From positions 76,940 to 140,939 of the forward strand of contig JARGFU010000015.1 in NCBI GenBank assembly GCA_029210625.1: a DNA stretch of 64,000 nucleotides, given 5' to 3'. Source of the DNA: Deltaproteobacteria bacterium (GTDB lineage: Bacteria > Myxococcota > Myxococcia > SLRQ01). Shown one piece after another: positions 51,812 to 60,449 of the stretch (the first letter of the stretch is position 1; every line of letters begins with the position of its first letter). A program made the translations under genes and the position numbers. The notes under the pieces are model-generated. The model saw nothing but the letters and a program-made list of their open reading frames with translations, did no database searches and was not told the DNA's origin.

Positions 51812-52996
51812 ATGCGACGCCTCCTGACCCTGACCATCGCCCTCACCCTCGCCGGCGCGGCCCAAGCCGCACCGCAGACGAGCGGGCTGGCGGTGCAGCG
51901 TCAGGAGGTCGTCGCGCTCGATTCCCGGCGCATGACCTTCGCCGGCCAGCGGGTGCGCCTCGAGACCGAGCTCGACGGGCTCTCCACCGAGATCGCCGCC
52001 CTCAAGTCGAAGTCCGGCTCGCTCCTCGGCGGCGGCGCCCTCGACGCGAAGCTGGTCCGCTCCCGCGAGCTCTCCGCCCAGATCGACGCGCTGCGCGAGC
52101 AGGAGGGCCAGGTCCTCCACAAGCTCGAGCGCAAGGCCGAGGCCCTCCTCGGCGCCTACGACGCTCAGGTCGCCGAGGTCCGCGCCACCCTCGAGGGTGC
52201 CAAGGGCCAGGAGCGCCAGGCCGCCCTCACCGAGCTCGCCCGCCTCGAGCAGGAGCGTAGCCAGGTGCGCGCCGGCCTCGACCGCCTCTCCCCCGACGCC
52301 CGCGGCTATTCCGACCACAAGCTGGAGCGGACCGGCGCCCTCGGTCACAAGCTCGAGCGCGAGGGCACCCTCTCTCACAAGCTCGAGAAGGAGGATCCCG
52401 ACTCCCTGCGCGCCGAGGCCGATCGCCTGCGGGACACCCGGGATCGCCTCCTGCGCCGCATCAAGCAGCTGCAGCGCCGCTCCGACGAGCTGCGGGCCCA
52501 GGCCGAGCTCGAGGTCGAGATGCGCAGCTTCCAGGCCGAGACCAGCCTCTTCGACGAGACCGACTTCTCGGTGGTCCGCATGACCTCCACGGTCTCGCGG
52601 GCCAAGGGCGGCGCCCTCGAGGCGACCTCGGCCGACACCGGCGGCCCGGGCGACTACGCGGCCGGCGGCGGCGCCCCGGCGCCGAACGACGGCACCGCCG
52701 AGAACGGCGACCCCACCGCCGGCGCCTTCAGCCTCGACGGCGACACCTCCCGCAGCAGCGGCGAGGCCACCACCGCCGCGGTCGCGGGCTACGACGACAC
52801 CGAGGCCTACTTCCAGCTCGGCCGCCAGGCCGGCCGCGCCGAGAACCTCGAGGCCGCCGGCGCCCTCCTCCTCGACGAGGGTGAGGGCTCGAGCGAGACC
52901 CTCGAGAGCCGGCAGGCCGAGATGAAGCGCCTGGCCGAGCGCCTCGAGGCGCGGGCGAAGAAGCTCGACGCCGAGGCGAGCGGGCTCGAGCGCTAG
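51812..52996 (+). CDS. exported coiled-coil protein
   Basis: 394 residues from ATG 51812, chosen because a clean signal peptide (MRRLLTLTIALTLAGAAQA) follows. Residues 25-260 are Arg/Glu/Leu-rich coiled coil. A short threefold repeat lies at about 170-195 (DHKLERTGAL, GHKLEREGTL, SHKLEKEDP). A Gly/Ala/Thr low-complexity linker (about 275-330) and a final helical segment follow. The function is unknown; such proteins may act as periplasmic scaffolds. The sigma-54 promoter suggests control by one of the NtrC-type activators. Confidence 0.75.
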   Translation: MRRLLTLTIALTLAGAAQAAPQTSGLAVQRQEVVALDSRRMTFAGQRVRLETELDGLSTEIAALKSKSGSLLGGGALDAKLVRSRELSAQIDALREQEGQVLHKLERKAEALLGAYDAQVAEVRATLEGAKGQERQAALTELARLEQERSQVRAGLDRLSPDARGYSDHKLERTGALGHKLEREGTLSHKLEKEDPDSLRAEADRLRDTRDRLLRRIKQLQRRSDELRAQAELEVEMRSFQAETSLFDETDFSVVRMTSTVSRAKGGALEATSADTGGPGDYAAGGGAPAPNDGTAENGDPTAGAFSLDGDTSRSSGEATTAAVAGYDDTEAYFQLGRQAGRAENLEAAGALLLDEGEGSSETLESRQAEMKRLAERLEARAKKLDAEASGLER

Positions 52997-52997
52997 C

Positions 52998-53095
52998 GGG
53001 CTGCGAGCTACGAGCTGCGAGCTCTGATGGCCCGGGCTTTCAGCGTGGAGCCTTGGGCTCGAAGCTCATAGCTCGTAGCTCATAGCTCGCAGCCC
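52998..53095. terminator. long stem between convergent genes, made of AGCTCN-type repeats
   Basis: The left arm (52998-53023) and right arm (53070-53095) are complementary at 24 of 26 positions. Each arm is itself built of short repeats (GCGAGCTACGAGCT). It fills the space between two convergent stops (52996, 53096), so it is a good bidirectional terminator, and resembles the structure at 60261. Confidence 0.6.
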
Positions 53096-53506
53096 TCACG
53101 CCATCAGCACGTCCGCGATCATCAGCACCAGCGCCACGACCTGCACCATGAACATCGTGAAGCGTGCGTTGACGATCACGGGCGCGAGCGAGATCAGGTG
53201 GAAGCTGGTCTGCAGCACCCTCGCCGCCAGGTAGATCCCGGCGAAGGCGTCCAGCCCCGAGGTGTGCTGACCGCTGACCTCGGCGACCAGCACCACCGTC
53301 GCGAAGAGGGGGAGGTTCTCCACGCAGTTGAGGTGAGCCCGCCAGAGCCGCCGGTAGAAGGGTCCCCCGTGGGGCTCGTCGGCCGGGAACTCGTTCGAGC
53401 GCTTCTCTCCCTTGAGGACCGCCGCCACCCGCATGGCGGCGATGGCGACGACCAGGAGAGCGGTCCAGGCGACGAAGAGGAGGAGATAGAGGAGAGCATC
53501 ACTCAT
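53096..53506 (-). CDS. MAPEG-family membrane protein
   Basis: 136 residues with four hydrophobic helices. The family motif is RRLWRAHLNCVENLPLFATVVLVAE (cf. ERxxRAHxNxxENxP). A conserved EF-like loop KRSNEFPADEP precedes it. MAPEG proteins are membrane glutathione-linked enzymes or relatives; the bacterial role is unknown. A GTNNAC element lies about 45 bp upstream. Confidence 0.85.
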   Translation of the reverse strand: MSDALLYLLLFVAWTALLVVAIAAMRVAAVLKGEKRSNEFPADEPHGGPFYRRLWRAHLNCVENLPLFATVVLVAEVSGQHTSGLDAFAGIYLAARVLQTSFHLISLAPVIVNARFTMFMVQVVALVLMIADVLMA

Positions 53507-53550
53507 GTCCCCACATTAGCCGGGGAGACCGCGAGCGACCGATCCCTCCC

Positions 53551-53600
53551 GGGAGAAGCCGTGTACGTTCACGTGCACGTGCACGTGCACGGCCTCTCCC
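53551..53600. repeat. palindromic GTNNAC element, copy 4
   Basis: GGGAGAAGCC, five hexamers (GTGTAC, GTTCAC, GTGCAC, GTGCAC, GTGCAC), then GGCCTCTCCC. The ends are inverted repeats (12 of 13 pairs between GGGAGAAGCCGTG and CACGGCCTCTCCC). This is the most complete copy. Confidence 0.85.
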
Positions 53601-53613
53601 CCGGCGCGATCCC

Positions 53614-55332
53614 TCAGCCGACGAACGCCTCCGATGAGAACTCCAGCACCCTGCTCTTCCCCTTCCCCAGCTTCACCTCCCAGATCACCTCCGAGCGGTT
53701 GTTCGGCCCGCTGCCGTCGGAGAGCTTCACCCTCGCGCCTTCCGCGCCGGTGACCTTCCCCTCGGTCTCGAGGCGCACCCGCAGGGTGGCGTTGCGGCCC
53801 AGGAGGGAGTCGAGCTTCAGCTCGCCCTTGCGCTTCACCCGGTACCAGCTGCGGCCGAGGTGAGCCTCCGCCTTGGAGGCCCGGTAGGTCTCCTCCTCCT
53901 CCAGGCTCGCCCGCAGGTTCACCGCGACGGTCAGCGGCAGCAGGGTCCGCCCGCCCTTCGGGGTATAGGTCAGCAGCTCCTGGGCCACGGGGATGCCGTC
54001 GCGCATCACCAGCACCGGGCCGGTGGTCCAGGCCTGGCCGCCGGGGTTCGTCAGCTCGAGTTGGTGCCAGATCTCGTTCCGCGAGAGCTGCAGGGGGCCG
54101 CGGCTGCGCGCGCCGCGCGCCGCGTCGAGGGAGAGGTCGAGGGTGTGGAGGTGGGTCAGGGAGAGGGAGCGCTCCCAGAGGGGCACGCTCATCCGGGCCC
54201 CCTTCGGCAGGGAGAGCGGCGCGAGGTGGTAGACCTCGAGGTCCTGGGGGGCGTCGGGGGGCAGGTCGGGGCCCGCGTAGTCGCCGCCGCCGCTCGCGTC
54301 GGCCACCCGGTGCTCGCTCGCCCGCTGGGAGAAGAGGGCGTTCGAGAGATCGTTGCCCATCCCCATCAGCCCCGGGGCGGTGCGGCCGAGGACGTCGCGC
54401 AGGGCGCGCTCGAGGGTCAGCGGTGAGGCCACGCTCTTGAAGCGGAAGTTGGGCACGCCCACCACCAGATCGATCCGGGTGCCCGCGAGGCTCTCGACCT
54501 CGTTGAGGAGCTCGGCCTGCAGGGCCAGATCACCACGCTCCTCGCCCTCGAGCTCGAGCCGGTAGGTGGGGATCCAGCGGATGCCCGGGGCGAAGTACAT
54601 GATCGAGAGCTCGATCTCCTTGCCCGCGGCCTGCTCGCCGAAGTCGAAGACCAGCCGCTTCTCCGCCACCCGCTCCCGGCGCTCGAGGGTGCAGCGGGTC
54701 GAGAGGCCCTTGCCGCGGATCCTCCGCACCTCGGAGAGGGGCAGCACGAGCTGCTCCCCGCCGTCCTGCTCCAGGAGGAGGAGGCCTCCGCCGCGCATCG
54801 GCTCGCCGGGGACGTGCACGCCGGCGAGCTCGCCCTCCCCGCCCGGCGCGGCGGGCCGCTCGAGGAGCCCGGCGAGCTTGCCCCGCAGCTCCTCGTCGGC
54901 GAGCTGGAGGACGACCTCCCGGCCCGGGTTGCGCCGCACCAGCTCGGCGGTGTCCACGCAGGGCGCGTCCTCCCGCTCCCGGGTCTCGGCCTCGAACTGC
55001 TCGGCCCGCATGGCCTTGAGCTCGGCCTTCTTCGCCGTGGCCCAGAAGGAGCCGAGCACCGCGCCCTCGGGGATGGCGGTGGTGTAGACGGTGCCGTCGG
55101 CGGCGACGGTGGCCTTCGCGCGGCGGGTGAAGAGGCCGTAGCCGTCCTTGAAGATGGCGACGCGCTCGACCCGCTCCTCGAGGCGGCCGTCGCGGCGCGG
55201 CGCGGGCGCCGGTCGGGGCCGGGCGCCGGCCGCGCTGGCAGCGGCCTCGGCCGGGGCGAGGCAGGAGAGCCCGGGCAGGCAGAAGGGGAGGAGCAGGGCG
55301 GCGAGGACGGCGAGGCGAGCGCGATGGTTCAT
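53614..55332 (-). CDS. secreted DUF4139-family protein
   Basis: 572 residues, with AAAGGAGG eight bases before the ATG. A signal-like N-terminus with a possible lipobox (LPGLSC) is followed by an Ala/Arg/Pro linker. VERVAIFKDGYGLFTRRA opens the DUF4140-like strand-rich start, and YFAPGIRWIPTYRLELEGEERGDLALQAELLNEVESLAGTRIDLVVG is the DUF4139 signature. A long insert (about 300-345) separates the halves. Related proteins include the mucoidy inhibitor MuiA of fungi and bacterial homologues. Divergent from two more DUF4139 genes. Confidence 0.75.
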   Translation of the reverse strand: MNHRARLAVLAALLLPFCLPGLSCLAPAEAAASAAGARPRPAPAPRRDGRLEERVERVAIFKDGYGLFTRRAKATVAADGTVYTTAIPEGAVLGSFWATAKKAELKAMRAEQFEAETREREDAPCVDTAELVRRNPGREVVLQLADEELRGKLAGLLERPAAPGGEGELAGVHVPGEPMRGGGLLLLEQDGGEQLVLPLSEVRRIRGKGLSTRCTLERRERVAEKRLVFDFGEQAAGKEIELSIMYFAPGIRWIPTYRLELEGEERGDLALQAELLNEVESLAGTRIDLVVGVPNFRFKSVASPLTLERALRDVLGRTAPGLMGMGNDLSNALFSQRASEHRVADASGGGDYAGPDLPPDAPQDLEVYHLAPLSLPKGARMSVPLWERSLSLTHLHTLDLSLDAARGARSRGPLQLSRNEIWHQLELTNPGGQAWTTGPVLVMRDGIPVAQELLTYTPKGGRTLLPLTVAVNLRASLEEEETYRASKAEAHLGRSWYRVKRKGELKLDSLLGRNATLRVRLETEGKVTGAEGARVKLSDGSGPNNRSEVIWEVKLGKGKSRVLEFSSEAFVG

Positions 55333-55430
55333 GACGAACCTCCTTTCGCGCTCGACCCTAGGCCCTCGTCCTTCCGGCTTGGGTAAAGCGCCGGTAACGG
55401 ACTACTCTCGGCCCTCCAAAGGGGGATCCG

Positions 55431-57665
55431 ATGACGACCACGCTCTCGTCCCGCATCGAAGCCGTCACCGTCTACCGCATGGGCGCGCTGGTGCGCCGCC
55501 GTGCCGAGCTCATCCCGGAGCAGGGCGAGCTGCCCGGCAAGGTGGTGCTCGGCGGCCTGCCCCTCTGCCTCGACGAGCGCAGCCTGCGGGTGCGCCTCGA
55601 GCGCGAGCAGGGGCCGGCGCCGGTGGCGACGGATCTGAAGGTCGGCCTCGCGCTCCACGAGCCCGACCCCGAGCTGCCCCCGGCCGACGACACGGCGCTG
55701 CGCGCGGCGCGGGTCGAGGAGCGCAAGGCCCTCGACCTGCTCACCCTGCTGCGGGACGAGCTGCAGCGCGTCCTGGACCTGGAGGTCGAGGGGCGGCCCG
55801 AGCCCGAGGAGGGCAAGGCGCCGCTCCCCTCGCCGGTGGAGGGGAGGCTCTCCCTCCTCGCCTTCCGCGAGCGGGAGGCCCTGCGCCTGCACCAGGAGCT
55901 CGCGGCGGCCGCCGAGGCCCTGCGGGTGAAGCGGGAGCAGCGCCAGGAGCTCGAGAGCCAGCGCGCCGCGGCCAGCAACGCCCGCCAGAACCGGGCCGAG
56001 GAGCTGCGCAAGACCGTGGAGGTCGGCCTGCGGCCGGTCGAGGGCAGCGGCAGCGGCGCGGTGCACCTCACCGTGGAGTACCTGATCCCGGGCGCCCACT
56101 GGTCGCCCTCCTACGACCTCGTGCTCGATCCCGACCTCGGGGGCGGGCGCCTCGCGGTGCGGGCGGCGGTGCGGCAGCGCAGCGGCGAGGACTGGCGGGG
56201 CGTGCACCTCACCCTCTCCACCGCCGAGGCGCAGGCCTGGACCGAGCTGCCCGAGCTCAAGGCCATCCGCATCGGCCGCCGCCAGGCCGCGCCGCCCCGG
56301 GTGGGCTGGCGGCCGCCTCCCTCGGGGGCGGAGGCCCTCTACGCGGATCACGACGCGGTCTTCCGCCATGCGCCCCCTCCGCCGCCGCCGGTGCAGCCCG
56401 CTCCGGTCTCGGGCGCCGGCTACGGCAATCAGGGCGCCGTCGGCGGGATGCTCGAGCAGGCCGCGACCCGCTCGATGGTGGCGGACGACTACGACGACGA
56501 CGTCGACTACGCGATGGACGACGCGCTCCCCGCCGCCGAGCCCCCCGAGGAGCTCTGGGAGGAGGAGCTCGCCGCGGGGGCCGCGCCCGACCTGGAGATG
56601 GCCCTCCCTCCCCCGGCCCCGATGGCCCCCTCCCCGGCCGGCGCGCCGCCTCCTCCCGTCCGGGCCCGCAAGACCATGGCCTTCGGCCGCGGCGCCCCCG
56701 AGGCGAAGAAGAAGGCCCGGGCGCCGCACAAGAGCGACCGCGGCGGCGGCGCCTTCGGCGGCGAGGACGAGGGCGGCCTCGAGGCCCGCGCCGACCTCCT
56801 CGAGTACGGCGCCCTGCGGATGCGCCCGCCGGGCGATCCGGGGCGGGGCAAGCTGGTGCCGGTCTCCGGCGCCGAGATCACCCTCCAGCTGGTCCAGGCC
56901 CTGCAGCTCACGGTGAAGGTGGACGCCGCCGGCATCATCGGGCGCGCCCTCGACCAGGCTCGCGGCGTCGCCTCCCTCGACCTGCCCGGCGGCCACGTCT
57001 GGCCCCACAGCCAGGCGGGCTACGACTACGCCTACGAGGCCGCCCACCCGGTGGACGTCCCCTCGGACGGCGCGGCCCACACCCTCGCCCTGATGGAGGC
57101 GAAGGGCGAGGCGAAGGCGCGCTACGTCTGCGTGCCCCGGGAGAGCCAGGACGTCTTCCGGCAGGTGTCCTTCCACAACCCCCTCGACGCGCCCCTCCTC
57201 GACGGGCCGGTGGACGTGGCGGTGGGCGAGGACTACCTGCTCACCACCCGGGCCCGGAACACCCCGGCCAAGGGTGAGCTGGAGCTGGGCCTCGGCGTCG
57301 AGCAGGCGATCAAGGTCGCCCGCAACGTGCGCTTCGAGGAGGAGAGCAAGGGCCTGGTGCTCACCAAGCTCGGCCTGGAGCACGCCATCGAGGTCGAGCT
57401 CACCAGCCACCTCTCCACCCCGGTCGAGGTCGAGGTCCGCGAGCGCCTGCCGGTCGCGGTCGAGAACGACGACGACGTCGAGGTCGAGGAGCTCTCGGTG
57501 ACGCCGGCCTGGGAGGACTTCGAGCAGGAGCCCCCGGTGAAGGGCGGCAAGCGCTGGCGCCTCACCCTGCCTCCCGCCGAGAAGACGGTGCTGCGCGCCA
57601 GCTACCGGATCAACATCCCCAAGAGCCACGAGCTGGTCGGCGGCAACCGCCGGGAGGTGTCGTGA
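55431..57665 (+). CDS. DUF4139 (MuiA-like) protein with long low-complexity insert
   Basis: 744 residues, with AAAGGGGG before the ATG. EAVTVYRMGALVRRRAELIPEQGELPGKVVLGGLP matches the N-terminal DUF4140 domain; a coiled coil (about 95-200) follows. VEYLIPGAHWSPSYDLVLDPDLGGGRLAVRAAVRQRSGEDWRGVHLTLSTAEAQ is the DUF4139 core. An insert (about 290-470) is Pro/Ala/Asp-rich with an acidic Tyr/Asp stretch and basic stretch. The C-terminal barrel-like domain has VEVRERLPVAVENDDDVEVEEL. No signal peptide. Coupled to the next gene (TGATG). Confidence 0.8.
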   Translation: MTTTLSSRIEAVTVYRMGALVRRRAELIPEQGELPGKVVLGGLPLCLDERSLRVRLEREQGPAPVATDLKVGLALHEPDPELPPADDTALRAARVEERKALDLLTLLRDELQRVLDLEVEGRPEPEEGKAPLPSPVEGRLSLLAFREREALRLHQELAAAAEALRVKREQRQELESQRAAASNARQNRAEELRKTVEVGLRPVEGSGSGAVHLTVEYLIPGAHWSPSYDLVLDPDLGGGRLAVRAAVRQRSGEDWRGVHLTLSTAEAQAWTELPELKAIRIGRRQAAPPRVGWRPPPSGAEALYADHDAVFRHAPPPPPPVQPAPVSGAGYGNQGAVGGMLEQAATRSMVADDYDDDVDYAMDDALPAAEPPEELWEEELAAGAAPDLEMALPPPAPMAPSPAGAPPPPVRARKTMAFGRGAPEAKKKARAPHKSDRGGGAFGGEDEGGLEARADLLEYGALRMRPPGDPGRGKLVPVSGAEITLQLVQALQLTVKVDAAGIIGRALDQARGVASLDLPGGHVWPHSQAGYDYAYEAAHPVDVPSDGAAHTLALMEAKGEAKARYVCVPRESQDVFRQVSFHNPLDAPLLDGPVDVAVGEDYLLTTRARNTPAKGELELGLGVEQAIKVARNVRFEEESKGLVLTKLGLEHAIEVELTSHLSTPVEVEVRERLPVAVENDDDVEVEELSVTPAWEDFEQEPPVKGGKRWRLTLPPAEKTVLRASYRINIPKSHELVGGNRREVS

Positions 57666-59206
57666 TGAAGATCGAGCTGCCGATCCAGGAGGTCACCCTC
57701 CTCGAGGACCGCGCCCACGTGGTGCGGACAGGACGCGTCGAGGTCGAGGCCGGGAAGACCACCCTCGTGATCGAGGACGTCGCGCCGGTGATCGTGGACA
57801 AGACCCTCGCGGTGAAGATCGAGGAGGGCGCGGCCAGCTGCGGCAAGGCCCGCGTCCTGCGCCGCCGGGTGGTGCTCGCCGCCGACAAGCCCGAGGAGCT
57901 CGCGGCCCTCGACGAGAGGCTGCGCGCGCTGCAGGCCGAGCACGACCTCGAGGAGGCCCGGCGCGACCTGCTGCAGGGCCAGCTCGCCCTCCTCGGTGAG
58001 CTCTCCGAGCACCGGCTCGGCGAGATCGCCGAGGACGCCGGCTGGGAGCGCATCGAGATCGATCGCTGGACCGAGCAGGGCAAGCGCCTCCACGAGGAGA
58101 GCCGGGGCTGCCAGCAGGCGATCCTCGTCGCCGAGCAGAAGCTGGAGAAGCTCGACGAGCGAGCCGCCGATCTGCGGCGGCAGCGCGCGGCGCTGGCCTC
58201 CCCCACCCTCTTCCACCGCAGCTCGATCGAGCTCGAGCTCCACGCCGAGAGCGCCGGCGAGCTGAAGCTGCGCCTCACCTACCTGGTGCCCGGCGCCTGC
58301 TGGCGGCCCTACCACCGGGCCCAGCTCGTCGAGTCCGCGGTGGGCGCGAGGCTGCACTTCGAGTCGGACGGCTGCGTCTGGCAGAACACCGGTGAGGACT
58401 GGAGCGACGTGCAGCTCTACTTCTCCACCGAGCGGCCCTCCCTCGGCGTCGAGGTGCCGAGGCTCTCCACCGACACCCTCCACGCCCGGAAGGTGGGCTC
58501 GACCGTCGCGGTCGAGGCGCGCGAGGAGAAGATCCACACCTCCGGCCTGGGCGGCGGTGGCAAGGTCTCCCCGGAGGTGCCGGGCATCGACGACGGCGGC
58601 GAGGTGCGCAAGCTGAAGGCGAAGGCCCTGGCCTCCGTCCCCTCCGACGGCCGCCCCTACCGGGTGCCGGTCCTCGCCTTCGAGAGCCCGGCGAAGGTCG
58701 AGCTTCGCCTCGCGGCCGAGCTCACCCCGGCGGTGATCCTCCGCAGCGAGCAGAAGAGCGAGGCCTCCCTGCCCCTGCTCGCCGGCCCCGTGGACCTCGT
58801 CCGCGAGAGCGGCCCCGTCGGCCGCACCAGCATCCTCTACGTCGCCCCCGGCGAGACCTTCGAGCTCGGCTGGGGACCGGAGGCCTCCCTGCGGGTGCAC
58901 CGGGAGCAGCGCGAGCTGGACGAGGAGTCGAGGCTCCTCTCCTCCTGGACCAAGGCCCGCCACCGGGTCACGGTGCGCCTCTCGAACATCGGCCCGCAGG
59001 CCCGCACGGTCTCGGTGCGCGAGCGCATCCCCGTCTCCGAGGTCGAGAAGGTGAAGATCGAGCTCGAGAGGAAGGAGACCACCGGCGAGGTGAGGCCGGA
59101 CGCCGACGGCCTCCTCGAGTGGACGGTCGAGCTGAAGCCCTACGGCCGGGAGAAGATCGAGCTGGGCTACGAGGTCGCCCGCCACTCGGACGTGGTCGGG
59201 CTCTGA
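57665..59206 (+). CDS. DUF4139 (MuiA-like) protein
   Basis: 513 residues from ATG 57665, with the preceding GTG as alternative; coupled to the previous stop. Same architecture without the insert: LPIQEVTLLEDRAHVVRTGRVEV (DUF4140), a coiled coil (about 80-180), LRLTYLVPGACWRPYHRAQLVESAVGARLHFESDGCVWQNTGEDWSDVQLYFSTERP (DUF4139 core) and RVTVRLSNIGPQARTVSVRERIPVSEVEKVKIELE at the end. No signal peptide. The pair may act as partner proteins. Confidence 0.8.
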   Translation: MKIELPIQEVTLLEDRAHVVRTGRVEVEAGKTTLVIEDVAPVIVDKTLAVKIEEGAASCGKARVLRRRVVLAADKPEELAALDERLRALQAEHDLEEARRDLLQGQLALLGELSEHRLGEIAEDAGWERIEIDRWTEQGKRLHEESRGCQQAILVAEQKLEKLDERAADLRRQRAALASPTLFHRSSIELELHAESAGELKLRLTYLVPGACWRPYHRAQLVESAVGARLHFESDGCVWQNTGEDWSDVQLYFSTERPSLGVEVPRLSTDTLHARKVGSTVAVEAREEKIHTSGLGGGGKVSPEVPGIDDGGEVRKLKAKALASVPSDGRPYRVPVLAFESPAKVELRLAAELTPAVILRSEQKSEASLPLLAGPVDLVRESGPVGRTSILYVAPGETFELGWGPEASLRVHREQRELDEESRLLSSWTKARHRVTVRLSNIGPQARTVSVRERIPVSEVEKVKIELERKETTGEVRPDADGLLEWTVELKPYGREKIELGYEVARHSDVVGL

Positions 59207-59292
59207 GGGGTCGGGCGGAGAGCAGGGCCTCCTGGTGGGCGCCGCCGGGAGGCCGAGGCCTCTTCGAGATGGCCTCCAGGGCACCCGGCGCG

Positions 59293-59634
59293 CTACTCCG
59301 GGAAGAAGGTGCAGGACGACGGTCGCGCCCCGGTCCCGGGATCGGAGACCAGCGCGCAGCCGGGGCCGGCGAGCCGCACCGAGGTGCCGTCGTCGCACTC
59401 GAACCGGCCCGTCCCGGCCTCCTCGCCGGCGACACAGTGGCTGCCCGGCGTGATGATGGCCCAGATGCCCTCCGGGGAACCGGCTCGGTCCCCGGCGGAG
59501 CAGGTGACGAAGCGGACCGGCGAGTCAGCGGGCGTGTCGACCCGGCACTGGTCGGTCCTCGTGTCGGCGGCCACGCCGGCGACGACCCCGACGGTGGCGA
59601 TGAGGGCGAGCCCCCCTGTGATGCGCATCGACAT
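59293..59634 (-). CDS. small secreted Cys-containing protein
   Basis: 113 residues from ATG 59634; the frame upstream of this ATG lacks support. A signal peptide (MSMRITGGLALIATVGVVAGVAA) precedes a domain with five or six Cys (DQCRVDTP, VTCSAG, SHCVAG, FECDDG, GCALVSD, SSCTFFPE), suggesting disulfides. Family not recognised. The 59207-59292 stretch after the DUF4139 gene shows only short inverted repeats. Confidence 0.55.
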   Translation of the reverse strand: MSMRITGGLALIATVGVVAGVAADTRTDQCRVDTPADSPVRFVTCSAGDRAGSPEGIWAIITPGSHCVAGEEAGTGRFECDDGTSVRLAGPGCALVSDPGTGARPSSCTFFPE

Positions 59635-59660
59635 GGTCGTTCTCCCCTTCGTGAGTGAGC

Positions 59661-60242
59661 TCAGATCCCGACGTGGTTGCACACCGCGGACCAGGAAGCG
59701 GCGTCGAGGACCTCGGCCGCGAGGTGGCACATGCCGTCGAGGACCTCGGCGGGGGCGTTGGCCTTGAGCCCGGTGAAGAGGGCGCTTCGCTCGGCGATGT
59801 TCATCGCCGGCAGCATGAAGGCCATGAACTCGGCGAGGCGCGGCGGCGGGATCGAGCCCCGCAGGTTGGCGCTGATCGCCAGGATCTGCTCGTCGGCCAT
59901 CGCGGCCTGGATCACGGGCATCGCCTCGTTCTCCTCCCGGCTCATGTGGGTGAGGTAGGGGCCGACGAAGGCCGCGAGGGCGCCGTGGGCGAGGTGACCG
60001 GCCGTCATCCGGTCACCGGCGGCCGTCCAGGTGGCGAAGGCCGCCGCGACCTCCTCCAGTTGCGCGTGCAGGCGGGTGTGCTCCCCGGCGAGCTCCTCGG
60101 CCAGGTCCGGCCGGAGCTCCCGCAGGACGGGCTCGACCCACCTGTCCTCGTGCGCGGCGTGCTCCTTCAGCACGCTCTCGATGGCGCGAAACCGCTCCAC
60201 CAGCTCGCCCACCGACGCCTCGTGCTCCGGAACCCGGCTCAC
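59661..60242 (-). CDS. hemerythrin-like (HHE) domain protein
   Basis: 193 residues from GTG 60242, preferred because GGAG lies upstream and the longer frame runs into an inverted repeat. The helical pattern has HAAHEDRWVEPVL, EHTRLHAQLEEV, HLAHGALAAF and HMSREENEAMPV, fitting the His/Glu ligands of HHE cation-binding/hemerythrin-like domains (di-iron; O2, NO or redox sensing or iron handling). The C-terminal 80 residues form a second helical region. Confidence 0.75.
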   Translation of the reverse strand: MSRVPEHEASVGELVERFRAIESVLKEHAAHEDRWVEPVLRELRPDLAEELAGEHTRLHAQLEEVAAAFATWTAAGDRMTAGHLAHGALAAFVGPYLTHMSREENEAMPVIQAAMADEQILAISANLRGSIPPPRLAEFMAFMLPAMNIAERSALFTGLKANAPAEVLDGMCHLAAEVLDAASWSAVCNHVGI

Positions 60243-60260
60243 TTTCGAGGTCTCCTGGTT

Positions 60261-60388
60261 TCCGACACGGCTCACGGCTCACGGCCCAGCGAGGTCTCCT
60301 TCGGACCCTGGGTCTGAAGAGGAGGAACAGTTCACATCGATCGCTCGCCGGTTTCCCGGATGAGCCGTGAGCCGTGAGCCGTGTCGGA
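60261..60388. repeat. 25-bp perfect inverted repeat around a short spacer
   Basis: TCCGACACGGCTCACGGCTCACGGC-type arms (left 60261-60285; right 60364-60388) are perfectly complementary over 25 bp and enclose 78 bp. Each arm is built of tandem CACGGCT units. It lies between the hemerythrin-like gene start and the 3' end of the TPR gene, so it could be a terminator or a mobile-type repeat; similar in design to 52998-53095. Confidence 0.7.
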
Positions 60389-60449
60389 TCACCGTGGACC
60401 TCGAGAGCCCGCTCGGATCCCCGGCCCACTCCAGCTCCAACCAGGGGAC

